Below are positions 25,035 through 37,300 of a stretch of 64,000 nt of DNA, piece by piece; the stretch's first letter is position 1, and every line of letters begins with the position of its first letter. Origin of the DNA: Lithodes maja (taxonomy: Eukaryota; Arthropoda; Malacostraca; Decapoda; Lithodidae); assembly GCA_037953745.1 (NCBI GenBank), contig JBAKBP010003071.1, positions 97,029 to 161,028 on the forward strand, in the 5' to 3' direction. Position numbers and translations under genes: made by a program. The notes beneath the pieces are model-generated. The model saw only the letters and a program-made list of their open reading frames with translations. It made no database searches and was not told where the DNA came from.

Positions 25035-25228
25035 TTTTGTGAACAGTATAATTTTTTGAAGAGTTGTACAACATTTGTTTGTTCGTACTTTAGCGTACAT
25101 ATTGAAGAATATTTTTTTTTTGTAAGGCAATTAGGAGAGCATTTAAGAGACTCCAGTTAATTTAGTAATTAGTGCTTACATAAGGGAGTTTAACACTTTT
25201 GTCTCGAGAATTTTTTGTGAACTTCAGT

Positions 25229-28200
25229 ATGTCGTGCCCTAGTATTGACGAGGAGCGAGAGATGCCATTTGAGGAGGTGCCGTTAGTAACTAGTGAGGAG
25301 GATGCTAGACTTTTTGTGAGTAAGCAGTACCATGTGACGGAGGGGAGGCTGACGGGGGTGGATATTTATGGCTTGCACCTGATAGCCAAGGTTTTGGGCA
25401 GATCCAATGTAGGAGGGATGTCCAAGGGGGAGCTGATTTCCTGGGTGTTGCGTGGGCGACATGGGGTTTCGGAGGAGAGGGCGTTTGGGGGGGTTCCTCC
25501 CCAGATCCCCTCTCACTCGACTCCCACAGTGCCGTCCACTCAGTTGCCGGAGGTTAGCACTCTCCCACAGAGGGATGAGAATTGGAAGATTGAAGTGCCC
25601 TCGGGCGGTGCGTATGGTGGTTCCCCAGTTCTTGCCCCCCCTCCTTCAGTAGTGGCAGCTCCCTCTTCCTGCCTGTCTCCAGATATGATATTTAGACTTG
25701 AGCTTGCTAAAATTGAGGCTGAGTCTAGGAAGCAGGAGAAGGAGATTGAGGCTGAGTCTAGGAGGCAGGAGAATGAGACTAGGAGGCACGAGGCTGAGCT
25801 TAGGTACGACTCAGAGAAATATTGTGCTCAAATAGATTTAGATAAGACTCGTGCAGAGTCGACAGGGATTCGGATGGGCCGTGAGGGCCAAGTAAGAGAA
25901 CAGTCCTTGTCCCACTTAGTCAAGTTGGTGCCGGCATTTAGTGAAACTGAAGTCACAGAATTTTTTAATCGTTTTGAGAAGAAGTGTAGGGAGCATAATT
26001 GGCCTGAAGAGAAGTGGGCAGCTCTGGTCTCCTCAAGACTTACGGGTAAGGGTCTGAAGGCTTATGATGCACTGCCTTTAGAGTCTTGCATTGACTACCC
26101 AGAATTGAAGAGAGCTGTCCTACGGGCATACGAGTTGCAACCAGAAACATATCGATTGAAGTTTCGGGGTGTTACAAAGACTAGGGAGGCGACCTTTCTT
26201 GAACATGCCCGGGACTTAAAAGATGCACTTACAAACTGGACACGTTCTGAGAAAGCTGAGACGGCCGAACAGTTGACTGAGCTGGTTCTGCTCGAGCAGT
26301 TTTATAAGTGTACTGGTGCAGATATGACTTTAACTATTAAAGAAAAGAACCCTAAAACTCTACAGGAGGCAGCTGAGATGGCTGACCTCCGGCTATCACT
26401 AATTCGTGGGTGCGGGTCTGCCCAGCGTAGTGAGGCAGGTAACAAGGGGCGTGACGCCCCACCCCCCCGAGTTAGTGATATACATTATGCAAACAAGTAC
26501 AAGAGCTATGATACCAAGACTGACCACAAGACTAGCACCGTCCCATTTAAGAAGGGGCCGGGCCCTTCCCAGTACCAAGGGAAGCCCAGAGGGGAGTTGG
26601 AGTGTTATCATTGTCATGAAAAGGGGCACTTTGCAAGAGTCTGTCCTAGCAAACCACCTACAGCAGCTGTGTCTTTGGCCTGCAACATTGGTGTGTCTCC
26701 GAAGTTTTCTGAGTTTGCCCGGGGCAGTTCGTCAGAGGCTGAGGCACAGCCAATGCAGAAGCACCTGGGAGGCTCGAACCCTGCTCAGGATGTTTTTTGC
26801 GACCATAGAGGACGGGGTTGCGTGATGTGGGCGGGGCGCAAGCATGGAGTAGAGGTCTTGCGTGATACAGGTGCTTCCCAGACTCTGATGAATAACTTGA
26901 CTGGCTACCCTATAAATGCGGCTCGGGTGGTAGTGGTGCAGGGTATTAATGCAACTCGGTCATACCCGCTGGTGCGGTTGGAGTTGGAGGTGGATGGTGT
27001 GGCACGTGAATTGGATGTCGGGATTGTGGAGAAACTGCCAGTGGAGGGCGTCGACCTTCTTCTCGGCAACGACTTTGCAATGCCCGCTTCTGAGGTTCTA
27101 CCCTTAGTCGTTGCCGGGAGGCCGGCCGACGTGAGTGGGGAAGAGCAAGAGTGGGTCGAGCGGTGCCAGACACAACCCATGGCGTGTGTTGTCACCCGAG
27201 CTCGGGCAGCTAAAGTGTCACAGCCTAGTCCTCCGTCTTCAGACCAGCAGAGGAACGATCAACAGGAGGAGGCTAAAGCTGGAGTTGGTTTTAAGAGTTT
27301 TGACTCGGCGGCTCTCCTGGGTGATTCAGTATTGGCACCTATGTTAGAGTCTGGAGAGGCCCCAGGACCTGTCACAGCTAGTGAGGAGGTAGGGCTGGAA
27401 GAGACTCCGAGGCAGCAACGTTGCACACGGAGAGAAGAAAGGGTTGCTCAGTTTGATATTGGGGAAGGACTTGGGTTGCTTCAGAAGCATCTAGACAAGT
27501 TGGTTCCCTCAGATATTTGTAAACTGCAGTTGGAGGATCCGGAAGTTCAGAAGTGTTGTAATGGTGCTGTCGAGATTAAACACGAGGACGGGGAAGCATG
27601 TCATGTGAACCTGTTGGAGGAGTTTGTGAGGCAACCACCTGAGCAGCCTACTGTCCCTGCGTTGGTCTGCCGCGGCCAAGGTGGAGAAGGAGAGGGGGGC
27701 AGTAGGGCACAGGTGGAGGAGAGTAGGGATTGTTATGTCTCGGCGGAGCCGTGGGCGGGGGACACGAGTCTGGTGGCTGTGGAAGCGCTAGAGCACCTGC
27801 CTGAGCAGCAGTGTGCAGCACTCCAGCACCAGCTCGGTTCATACCCCACTGGTCGTGCCGAGCCCCTGAGTCTCACAACTCGGGCGGTGCAAGATGTTCC
27901 ACGGGCAGGTCACGTGAATGTTGAAAGACCGTTAGCCTCGTTGTTTCGGTGGTTCAAGGTGGGCGATGAGGCTTTGGCATGGTTGCCAGGTCAGGATCGA
28001 CCCATGGCTGCCAAGGGTGGTGGTCAAAAGGAGGACATTGAGCAGATTGGTAAGGTCGGCTGTGGTATCGCAGTGCCCGGTCGTCGCATAGCCTCCCAAT
28101 GCTGCTCTAGTCTAATGCAACAGCCCTACCATAGACCGACTGTATCTGGCCATGTCGCTGAAAGCGGTGATGCTGCACAGGCAGATGTCGTCACAAGGAA

Positions 28201-29002
28201 TGCGGGGGTGCGCATGTACGGTATCGGCGGGGAAGCCTTAGCAATAATGAACTGTGGGAGTGACTGCACAGGTGGTACTGATTGTCCCTCTCAGGTCTCT
28301 GACCTGGCTGTTCTAGGGACGAAGGTGGAGAAGGAGGGAGACTACAGGTTAGAAGCTGCGGTCTCGGCTGGGTTGTGGGAGGGCACTAGGCATGTTGTTC
28401 GTGGAGACAGTGCAAGGCAGTTATTTACTAGGCTATGGCAGTACTTTCGCATGTTTGTTGCTTCTCCAGGCCTGATGTACGGGGTAGAATCCGACATGCA
28501 GGCTGGAGATAGTGCAAGGCTCAGTTTAATTCCCTACCGTATAAATCCTGCTCGACAGCCTGTGGTGCAAGCAGAGCTGGATTACGTGTGGACGAAGGGT
28601 CTGAGGGATAAGGAATGTCGTGAGTGGTCGTTGCTTGTAACTTTGTCCGAGCGTGCTAAAGAGGTATGTGGTTTTGTTGTGGACGGGAGTACCTACCAGT
28701 GCAATGTTATGCCTGACGGACTTAAGAATGCACTAGCAACGTTTCAGAACCTGATGAATGAAAGTGAAAAGGACGATGATGCGCTGGGGCATTTCGAGGT
28801 CTATGTTCCAGCCTATGGTCCGGTCGTTGTAGTTTACCCAGATCATCACCCTCTCAAGATCTTGGACCAGTTTCACAATCGGAGTATGAGGCTGACCAGG
28901 TGGTCACTAAGGTTATTGGTATATAACCTGGACATACGCCATATTGCCGGTTGTGACAACGTGGTTGCAGATGGTCGTTCAAGGGTATATGATCCTGGGT
29001 AG
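25229..29002 (+). CDS. gag-pol polyprotein of Gmr1-like retrotransposon, pol degenerate
   Basis: 1257 residues from the first ATG; the frame is open upstream to 25199 but without ATG. Order (residues from the ATG): charged coiled-coil-like segment 160-210 with repeats of IEAESR-QE; capsid 225-390 whose second half (about 307-388, including ELVLLEQFY) resembles the SCAN fold; zinc knuckle C459-C462-H467-C472; retropepsin with DTGAS at 546-550 and LLGND at 611-615; integrase-tail-like CHVNLLEEF at 791-799; pre-RT-like stretch from HLPEQQ (856); integrase C-terminal (GPY-type) segment FKVGDEALAWLP (909) through PGRR (950) and PYHRP (966); a second pre-RT stretch ending YRINPARQ (1103); RT fragment with MPDGLKNALATFQNLMN (1161-1177); RNase H C-terminal half with PDHHPL (1204) and NVVADGRSR (1244). 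Integrase core, RT motif A Asp, YxDD and the first half of RNase H are not seen. Gag and protease may work; polymerase and integration must come from another element. Confidence 0.88.
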   Translation: MSCPSIDEEREMPFEEVPLVTSEEDARLFVSKQYHVTEGRLTGVDIYGLHLIAKVLGRSNVGGMSKGELISWVLRGRHGVSEERAFGGVPPQIPSHSTPTVPSTQLPEVSTLPQRDENWKIEVPSGGAYGGSPVLAPPPSVVAAPSSCLSPDMIFRLELAKIEAESRKQEKEIEAESRRQENETRRHEAELRYDSEKYCAQIDLDKTRAESTGIRMGREGQVREQSLSHLVKLVPAFSETEVTEFFNRFEKKCREHNWPEEKWAALVSSRLTGKGLKAYDALPLESCIDYPELKRAVLRAYELQPETYRLKFRGVTKTREATFLEHARDLKDALTNWTRSEKAETAEQLTELVLLEQFYKCTGADMTLTIKEKNPKTLQEAAEMADLRLSLIRGCGSAQRSEAGNKGRDAPPPRVSDIHYANKYKSYDTKTDHKTSTVPFKKGPGPSQYQGKPRGELECYHCHEKGHFARVCPSKPPTAAVSLACNIGVSPKFSEFARGSSSEAEAQPMQKHLGGSNPAQDVFCDHRGRGCVMWAGRKHGVEVLRDTGASQTLMNNLTGYPINAARVVVVQGINATRSYPLVRLELEVDGVARELDVGIVEKLPVEGVDLLLGNDFAMPASEVLPLVVAGRPADVSGEEQEWVERCQTQPMACVVTRARAAKVSQPSPPSSDQQRNDQQEEAKAGVGFKSFDSAALLGDSVLAPMLESGEAPGPVTASEEVGLEETPRQQRCTRREERVAQFDIGEGLGLLQKHLDKLVPSDICKLQLEDPEVQKCCNGAVEIKHEDGEACHVNLLEEFVRQPPEQPTVPALVCRGQGGEGEGGSRAQVEESRDCYVSAEPWAGDTSLVAVEALEHLPEQQCAALQHQLGSYPTGRAEPLSLTTRAVQDVPRAGHVNVERPLASLFRWFKVGDEALAWLPGQDRPMAAKGGGQKEDIEQIGKVGCGIAVPGRRIASQCCSSLMQQPYHRPTVSGHVAESGDAAQADVVTRNAGVRMYGIGGEALAIMNCGSDCTGGTDCPSQVSDLAVLGTKVEKEGDYRLEAAVSAGLWEGTRHVVRGDSARQLFTRLWQYFRMFVASPGLMYGVESDMQAGDSARLSLIPYRINPARQPVVQAELDYVWTKGLRDKECREWSLLVTLSERAKEVCGFVVDGSTYQCNVMPDGLKNALATFQNLMNESEKDDDALGHFEVYVPAYGPVVVVYPDHHPLKILDQFHNRSMRLTRWSLRLLVYNLDIRHIAGCDNVVADGRSRVYDPG

Positions 29003-29476
29003 ATTGACACACGGGTAGCCTCCTGCTTTAGTTTGAGTAGTATTTTGCGCTTGGTGCTTGTTGGCTCGCGGTTGTAGCCCAGCGTATTGGGTCGTAAAGC
29101 AGGATTGTTGAGCGTTTGGTATAGAAGAAAATAGGCTGCCCTTATAGTGCAGCCGGAAAAACATATTAAAATATAAAAATCATATAAAAACTCTTTCTTT
29201 TAATATAGATAATTGTATAAGTTTGTCATAGCCTATAGAGTTTGAGTAGTCCACGAACTATCAAACGGCTGAGCTGCTGTAAGCTCGCTCTGGGAGCATG
29301 ATATTATGTCTTTTACTATTGTTGGGAGGAGTTATGAAATGTGAATTTTTTTTTTATAAGATGTGTTTTAGTGATAAACTCAGCGTTGTTTTAGTGCCAT
29401 GCGGTCGCTGGGTGTGAGGGGTTTGATGGGGTTCTGTATATCAGATTTTAGCTCAGGGTTGAGCAAGTAAAATCTT
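29003..29476 (+). other. 3' untranslated region of LTR element copy 2
   Basis: 474 bp of AT-rich sequence with no further gene, the same as in copy 1. Gag-pol is the only long frame in the element. Confidence 0.8.
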
Positions 29477-29484
29477 GGGGGAAG
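29477..29484 (+). other. Polypurine tract, copy 2
   Basis: GGGGGAAG directly before the 3' LTR, as in copy 1. Confidence 0.8.
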
Positions 29485-31326
29485 TGTGACGCATGTCGAG
29501 TATGAGCATGCTGTACAGAACGCCCAGTCAGGCCCCACTCTCGCTAGGATCGTCAGGGCAGGAACTTTGGCTGTAGTCTGTGTAGAGTTTCCTAACTTAG
29601 TTTATGTGAGCCGTTGTACTATAAGTATTATAAATATGTATTTTGTTTTCATCTGAGTCAACGAGTTCTATTTTATATCATTAGTTATAAGTATTGTGTG
29701 TGGGACTTATATGTAATGATGAGGAGAAGAGAGAGAGTTACGTAACGACGGCCCGTGAGCGCGCCACGAGGTAGGTAGGCCTCCCTCCCTCCTCCCTCCT
29801 CCCTCTCAGCGCGTGGGAAATCCTTTGTCGATCCCAGATTGAGAGAGAATATTACGTAACGATTGCTAGTGGGCGGTCCTTAGTAGTTGGCGATATGCTC
29901 ACTAGAGGGCCGAGTATAAAAAGGAGAGGTCCTCGCCACAATTCTTTAGAACTCATCAGGCAGAGCGACTTCTCATATCCCTTGCAACTATCCATATTCT
30001 TCCGACTGATGTGAACTTTCTCTACTCTCTGAACAGCCTATCTTCTTCTCTTCTCGTCCCTTTTTAACCAATGACCCCTTTGGTGCAGATTTAGTCAGCC
30101 AAAGTATTATCGCTTGAGTTCTCACGAGATAAGTGCCTGTTAGATAGCCTATTTTTGGAAGGGTTAACTAGAATAGGATTGATTGATGTTTGTTGCACTC
30201 GTATATGCATTTCCCTGTGTGCGATTATTCATGTTCCTGTTTTCTGCTGGTTTAGGCAATGCTAGACTGGGATAGGGTTTCTGAGTTGTGATTTCCTATG
30301 AGTACTAGGTTGCGGTTGAACCAGTACAATTGCAACGGAGACGTGGAACGCCTAGGTGGTCTTTCTGACTGTGTACCGTGGGAGTTTAGCACTGTGTTGC
30401 GAGTGAGGGCTTTTGCCTATGCCACCCAACACTGTGCTATCTCATTTGCTTGACTTTGAGAGGATCGCCAGGAGAGAACCAGATACTAGTGATCTGGATC
30501 TCTCAAGAGAGCATCCCGTCAATTAACGTAATTTGGCCGCACAGTCTTAAGGACCTCGCTAGGCTACGAGCCGCTTGCTCAGCCATTGTCTCTTAACCTT
30601 ATGTATCCCAGCTAGACTTTGCTCGACCAGCAGATACAGCATAGTATTGAAGCTTCTCCTTATGTATATTATTGTTTATGCACTATTGATTTCATGTGTG
30701 GCACGCTTAGCTACTTCAGAGATTAGTGGCCCACGAGCACAATCTTAGTAGGCTATTGCCAGTGCATTGTCGGAGTACTTCTTCTTAATGTTTGCCATAT
30801 CCTATTGCTTATTCTTATAATTCTTCTTATGTCAATTTAAAGCCTTTAATTACCAGTGAGTTATTCATTAAATTGCTGTTCAAAATCCGATACTTACTTC
30901 TTATGAGTATTCGAGAAGCATCTAACTTATCAGAAGATTCCTTGCTTGATGCTCGAGGACTATTGTTTAACGTAACGTAATAGTGCCGATCCGAAGTAGA
31001 GGGTGGAGGACTTCTTAAGTTCTTAGTTCAAGGGTGGATTACTTCGGCTTCGGCCAACACTATTCTTTAGTGTTGTAGTACTTTCTTCTTTGTTTGATTG
31101 TTGACCAGACTAGATAACTCCCGTCTTGTTATTAGTCTGTTGTGTGAAACGCTAGTACCGAGTTCTTGTATACCCCGTTATAGCAGATAGAACTCTGGAG
31201 GGTAGTGGCGTTTTTTGTTCGGCTGGCAGTACTCTGGGGTTGGGATCGTGTGTTTCCGTTGTGGCAGCGAGCCATACTCGAGTCCTGTGTAAGAGCCCTA
31301 GTGTACCCGAGTGCCCGGTCGTAACA
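29485..31326 (+). repeat. 3' LTR, element copy 2
   Basis: 1842 bp with the same three bases that separate 3' from 5' LTR in copy 1. TTACGTAA sites begin near 29737 and 29851, and the TATA box is at 29915-29923. It faces into the 32.7-kb satellite stretch that follows. Confidence 0.95.
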
Positions 31327-34300
31327 CTCCGTTATATGTCTGCGTCTCGTGTAGATAGCCTAGGTATAGGGGCTCTAAATCCCGTTTCGTGTCTCCACTA
31401 TACAAGACCAATTCACTTTAGTGGGCAATCTCAGAATTTTGTTTTTTGAGAAAATATTATTTTGTCAATTCAATCTTAACTAGCCTAGTTTTTAGGGTGA
31501 TTTTAGCTCCGTTATATGTCTACGTCTCGTGTAGATAGCCTAGTTATAGGGGCTCTAAATCCCGTTTCGTGTCTCCACTATACAAGACCAATTCACTTTA
31601 GTGTTCAATCTCTGAAAATATTTTTTTGAGAAAATATTATTTTGTCAATTCAATCTTAACTAGCCTAGTTTTTAGGGTGATTTTTGCTCCGTTATATGTC
31701 TACATCTCGTGTAGATAGCCTAGTTATTGGGGCTCTAAATCCCGTTTTATGTCTCCACTATTCAAGACCAATTCACTTTAGTGTACAATCTCAGAAAATA
31801 TTTTTTTGAGAAAATATTATTTTGTCAATTCAATCTTAACTAGCCTAGTTTTTAGGGTGATTTTTGCTCCGTTATATGTTTACATCTCGTGTAGATAGCC
31901 TAGTTATAGGGGCTCTAAATCCCGTTTTATGTCTCCACTATACAAGACCAATTCACTTTTGTGTACAATCTCAGAAAATATTTTTTGAGAAAATATTATT
32001 TTGTCAATTCAATCTTAACTAGCCTAGTTTTTAGGGTGATTTTAGCTCCGTTATTTGTCTACGTATCATGTAGATAGCCTAGTTATAGAGGCTCTAAATC
32101 CCGTTTTGTGTCTCCACTATACAAGACCAATTCACTTTAATGTACAATCTCAGAAAATATTTTTTGAGAAAATATTATTTTGTCAATTCAATCTTAACTA
32201 GCCTAGTTTTTAGGGTGATTTTAGCTCTATTATATGTCTACGTCTCGTGTAGATAGCCTAGTTATAAGGGCTCTAAATCCTGATTTATGTCTCCATTATA
32301 CAAGACCAATTCGCTTTAGTGTACAATCTCAGAAAATATTTTTTGAGAAAATATTATTTTGTCAATTCAATCTTAACTAGCCTAGTTTTTAGGGGGATTT
32401 TAGCTCCATTTTATGTCTACATCTCGTGTAGATAGCCTAGTTATAGAGGCTCTAAATCCCGTTTCGTGTCTCCACTATACAAAACCAATTCACTTCAGTG
32501 TACAATCTCAGAAAATATTTTTTGAGAAAATATTATTTTGTCAATTCAATCTTAACTAGCCTAGTTTTTAGGGGGATTATAGCTCTTTTGTATGTCTACA
32601 TCTCGTGTAGATAGCCTAGTTATAGGGGCTCTAAATCCCGTTTCGTGTCTCCAGTATACAAGACCAATTCACTTTAGTGTACAATCTCAGAAAATATGTT
32701 TTGAGAAAATATTATTTTGTCAATTCAATCTTAACTAGCCTAGATTTTAGGGTGATTTTTAGCTCCATTATATGTCTACATCTCGTGTAGATAGCCTAGT
32801 TATAGGGGCTCTAAATCCCGTTTCGTGTCTCCAGTATACAAGACCAATTCACTTTAGTGTACAATCTCAGAAAATATTTTTTGAGAAAATATTATTTTGT
32901 CAATTCAATCTTAACTAGCCTAGTTTTTATGGTGATTTTAGCTCCGTTATATGTCTACATCTCATGTAGATAGCCTAGTTATAGGGGCTCTAAATCCCGT
33001 TTTATATCTCCACTATACAAGACCAATTCACTTTAGTGTACAATCTCAGAAAATATTTTTTGAGAAAATATTATTTTGTCAATTCAATCTTAACTAGCCT
33101 AGTTTTAAGGGGGATTTTAGCTCCGTTTTTTGTCTACGTCTCGTGTAGATAGCCTAGTTATAGGGGCTCTAAATCCCGTTATATGTCTCCACTATACAAG
33201 ACCAATTCACTTTAGTGTACAATCTCAGAAAATATGTTTTGAGAAAATATTATTTTGTCAATTCAATCTTAACTAGCCTAGTTTTTAGGGTGATTTTAGC
33301 TCCATTATATGTCTACATCTCGTGTAGATAGGCTAGTTATAGGGGCTCTAAATCCTGTTTTATGTCTCCACTATACAAGACCAATTCGCTTTAGTGTACA
33401 ATCTCAGAAAATATTTTTTGAGAAAATATTATTTTGTCAATTCAATCTTAACTAGCCTAGTTTTTAGGGTGATTTTAGCTCTATTATATGTCTACGTCTC
33501 GTGTAGATAGCCTAGTTATAGGGGCTCTAAATCCCGTTTTATGTCTGCACTATACAAGACCAATTCACTTTAGTGTACAATATCAGAAAATGTTTTTTTG
33601 AGAAAATATTATTTTGTCAATTCAATCTTAACTAGCCTAGTTTTTAGGGTTATTTTAGCTCTATTATATGTCTACGTCTCGTGTAGATAGCCTAGTTATA
33701 GAGGCTCTAAATCCTGTTTTTGTCTCCACTATACAAGACCAATTCACTTTATTGTACAATCTCAGAAAATATTTTTTGAGAAAATATTATTTTGTCAATT
33801 CAATCTTAACTAGCCTAGTTTTTAGGGTGATTTTAGCTCCATTATATGTCTACATCTCGTGTAGATAGGCTAGTTATAGGGGCTCTAAATCCTGTTTTAT
33901 GTCTCCACTATACAAGACCAATTCGCTTTAGTGTACAATCTCAGAAAATATTTTTTGAGAAAATATTATTTTGTCAATTCAATCTTAACTAAACTAGTTT
34001 TTAGGGGGATTATAGCTCCATTATATGTCTAGATCTCGTGTAGATAGCCTAGTTATAGAGGCTCTAAATCCCGTTTCGTGTCTCCACTATACAAAACCAA
34101 TTCACTTTAGTGTACAATCTCAGAAAATATGTTTTGAGAAAATATTATTTTGTCAATTCAATCTTAACTAGCCTAGTTTTTAGGGGGATTTTAGCTCCAG
34201 TATATGTCTACATCTCGTGTAGATAGGCTAGCTATAGGGGCTGTAAATCCTGTTTTATGTCTCCACTATACAAGACCAATTCACTTTAGTGTACAATCTC

Positions 34301-37300
34301 AGAAAAAAAAATTGAGAATATATTTTGTTGTCAATTCAATCTTAACTAGCCTAGTTTTTAGGGGGATTTTAGCTCCATTATATGTCTACGTCTCGTGTAG
34401 ATAGCCTAGTTATAGAGGCTCTAATTCCCGTTTTATGTCTCCACTATACAAGACCAATTCACGTTAGTGTACAATCTCAGAAAATATTTTTTGAGAAAAT
34501 ATTATTTTGTCAATTCAATCTTAACTAGCCTAGTTTTAGTTTTTTTTTATAGCTCTATCATATGTCTACGTCTCATGTAGATAGCCTAGTTATAGAGGCT
34601 CTAAATCCTGTTTCGTGTCTCCACTATACAAGACCAATTCACTTTAGTGTACAATCTCAGAAAATATTTTTTGAGAACATATTATTTTGTCAATTCAATC
34701 TTAACTAGCCTATTTTTTTTTTTTAGCTCTATTATATGTCTACGTCTCATGTAGATAGCCTAGTTATAGAGGCTCTAAATCCTGTTTCGTGTCTCCACTA
34801 TACAAGACCAATTCACTTTAGTGTACAATCTCAGAAAATATTTTTTGAGAAAATATTATTTTGACAATTCAATCTTAACTAGCCTAGTTTTTAGGGTGAT
34901 TTTAGCTCTATTATATGTCTACGTCTCGTGTAGATAGCCTAATTATAGGGGCTCTAAATCCTGTTTTATGTCTCCACTATACAAGATCAATTCACTTTAG
35001 TGTACAATCTCAGAAAATATTTTTTGAGAAAATATTATTTTGTCAATTCAATCTTAACTAGCCTGGTTTTTAGGGTGATTTTAGCTCTATTATATGTCTA
35101 CGTCTCGTGTAGATAGCCTAGTTATAGGGACTCTAAATCCTGTTTTATGTCTCCACTATACAAGACCAATTCACCTTAGTGTACAATCTCAGAAAATATT
35201 TTTTGAGAAAATATTATTTTGTCAATTCAATCTTAACTAGCCTAGTTTTTAGGGTGATTTTAGCTCTATTATATGTCTACGTCTCGTGTATATAGCCTAG
35301 TTATAGGGGCTCTAAATCCTGTTTCGTGGCTCCACTATACAAGACCAATTAACTTTAGTGTACAATCTCAGAAAATATTTTTTGAGAAAATATTATTTTG
35401 TCAATTCAATCTTAACTAGCCTAGTTTTTAGGGTGATTTTTAGCTCCGTTATATGTCTACATCTCGTGTAGATAGCCTAGTTATAGGGGCTCTAAATCCC
35501 GTTTCGTGTCTCCACTATACAAGACCAATTCACTTTAGTGTACAATCTCAGAAAATATTTTTTTGAGAAAATATTATTTTGTCAATTCAATCTTAACTAG
35601 CCTAGTTTTTAGGGTGATTTTAGCTCCGTTATATGTCTACATCTCGTGTAGATAGCCTAGTTATAGGGGCTCTAAATTACGTTTCGTGTCTCCACTATAC
35701 AAGACCAATTCACTTTAGTGTACAATCTCTGAAAATATTTTTTGAGAAATATTATTTTGTCAATTCAATCTTAACTAGCCTAGTTTTTAGGGTGATTTTA
35801 GCTCTGTTATATGTCTACATCTCGTGTAGATAGCCTAGTTATAGGGGCTCTAAATCCCGTTTCGTGTCTCCAATATACAAGACCAATTCACTTTAGTGTT
35901 CAATCTCTGAAAAAAAAAATTGAAAAAATATTATTTTGTCAATTAAATCTTAACTAGCCTAGTTTTTAGGGTGATTTTAGCTCCATTATATGTCTACATC
36001 TCGTGTAGATAGCCTAGTTATAGGGGCTCTAAATTACGTTTCGTGTCTCCACTATACAAGACCAATTCACTTTAGTGGGCAATCTCAGAATTTTGTTTTT
36101 TGAGAAAATATTATTTTGTCAATTCAATCTTAACTAGCCTAGTTTTTAGGGTGATTTTAGCTCCGTTATATGTCTACGTCTCGTGTAGATAGCCTAGTTA
36201 TAGGGGCTCTAAATCCCGTTTCGTCTCCACTATACAAGACCAATTCACTTTAGTGTTCAATCTCAGAAAACAAAAAATTGAAAAAATATTATTTTGTCAA
36301 TTCAATCTTAACTAGCCTAGTTTTTAGGGTGATTTTAGCTCCGTTATATGTCTACGTCTTGTGTAGATAGCCTAGTTATAGGGGCTCTAAATCCCGTTTT
36401 ATGTCTCCACTATTCAAGACCAATTCACTTTAGTGTACAATCTCAGAAAATATTTTTTTGAGAAAATATTATTTTGTCAACTCAATCTTAACTTGCCTAG
36501 TTTTTAGGGTGATTTTAGCTCCGTTATATATCTATGTCTCGTGTAGATAGCCTAGTTATAGGGGCTCTAAATCCCATTTTATGTCTCCACTATGCAAGAC
36601 CAATTTACTTTAGTGTACAATCTCAGAAAATATTTTTTTGAGAAAATATTATTTTGTCAATTCAATCTTAACTAGCCTAGTTTTTAGGGTGATTTTAGCT
36701 CCGTTTTATTTTTACATCTCGTGTAGATAGCCTAGTTATAGGGGCTCTAAATCCCGTTTTATGTCTCCACTATACAAGACCAATTCACTTTAGTGTACAA
36801 TCTCAGAAAATATTTTTTGAGAAAATATTATTTTGTCAATTCAATCTTAACTTGCCTAGTTTTTAAGGTGATTTTAGCTCCGTTATTTGTCTACGTATCA
36901 TGTAGATAGCCTAGTTATAGAGGCTATAAATCCCGTTTTGTGTCTCCACTATACAAGACCAATTCACTTTAGTGTACAATCTCAGAAAATATTTTTTGAG
37001 AAAATATTATTTTGTCAATTCAATCTTAACTAGCCTAGTTTTTAGGGTGATTTTAGCTCTATTATATATCTACGTCTCGTGTAGATAGCCTAGTTATAAG
37101 GGCTCTAAATCCTGTTTTATGTCTCCACTATACAAGACCAATTCACTTTAGTGTACAATCTCAGAAAATATTTTTTGAGAAAATATTATTTTGTCAATTC
37201 AATCTTAACTAGCCTAGTTTTTAGGGTGATTTTAGCTCCATTATATCTCTACATCTCGTGTAGATAGGCTAGTTATAGGGGCTCTAAATCCTGGTTTATG

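Larger units (their letters stand above)
23173..31326 (+). mobile_element. LTR retrotransposon, Gmr1-like Ty3/Gypsy, copy 2
   Basis: 8154 bp, one base shorter than copy 1 because of the G run. The LTRs are 23173-25014 and 29485-31326, with CTCC duplicated at 23169-23172 and 31327-31330. The gag-pol frame is open throughout, so this is the better reference copy. Its 5' LTR carries the 5'-type bases and its 3' LTR the 3'-type bases of copy 1, so it arose by DNA-level duplication, not by retrotransposition. Confidence 0.93.

Noticed and set aside
23173..31326. Second independent retrotransposon insertion.
   Set aside because: Insertion base, target duplication, flanking monomers and LTR-specific bases are all shared with copy 1, which only block duplication explains simply.
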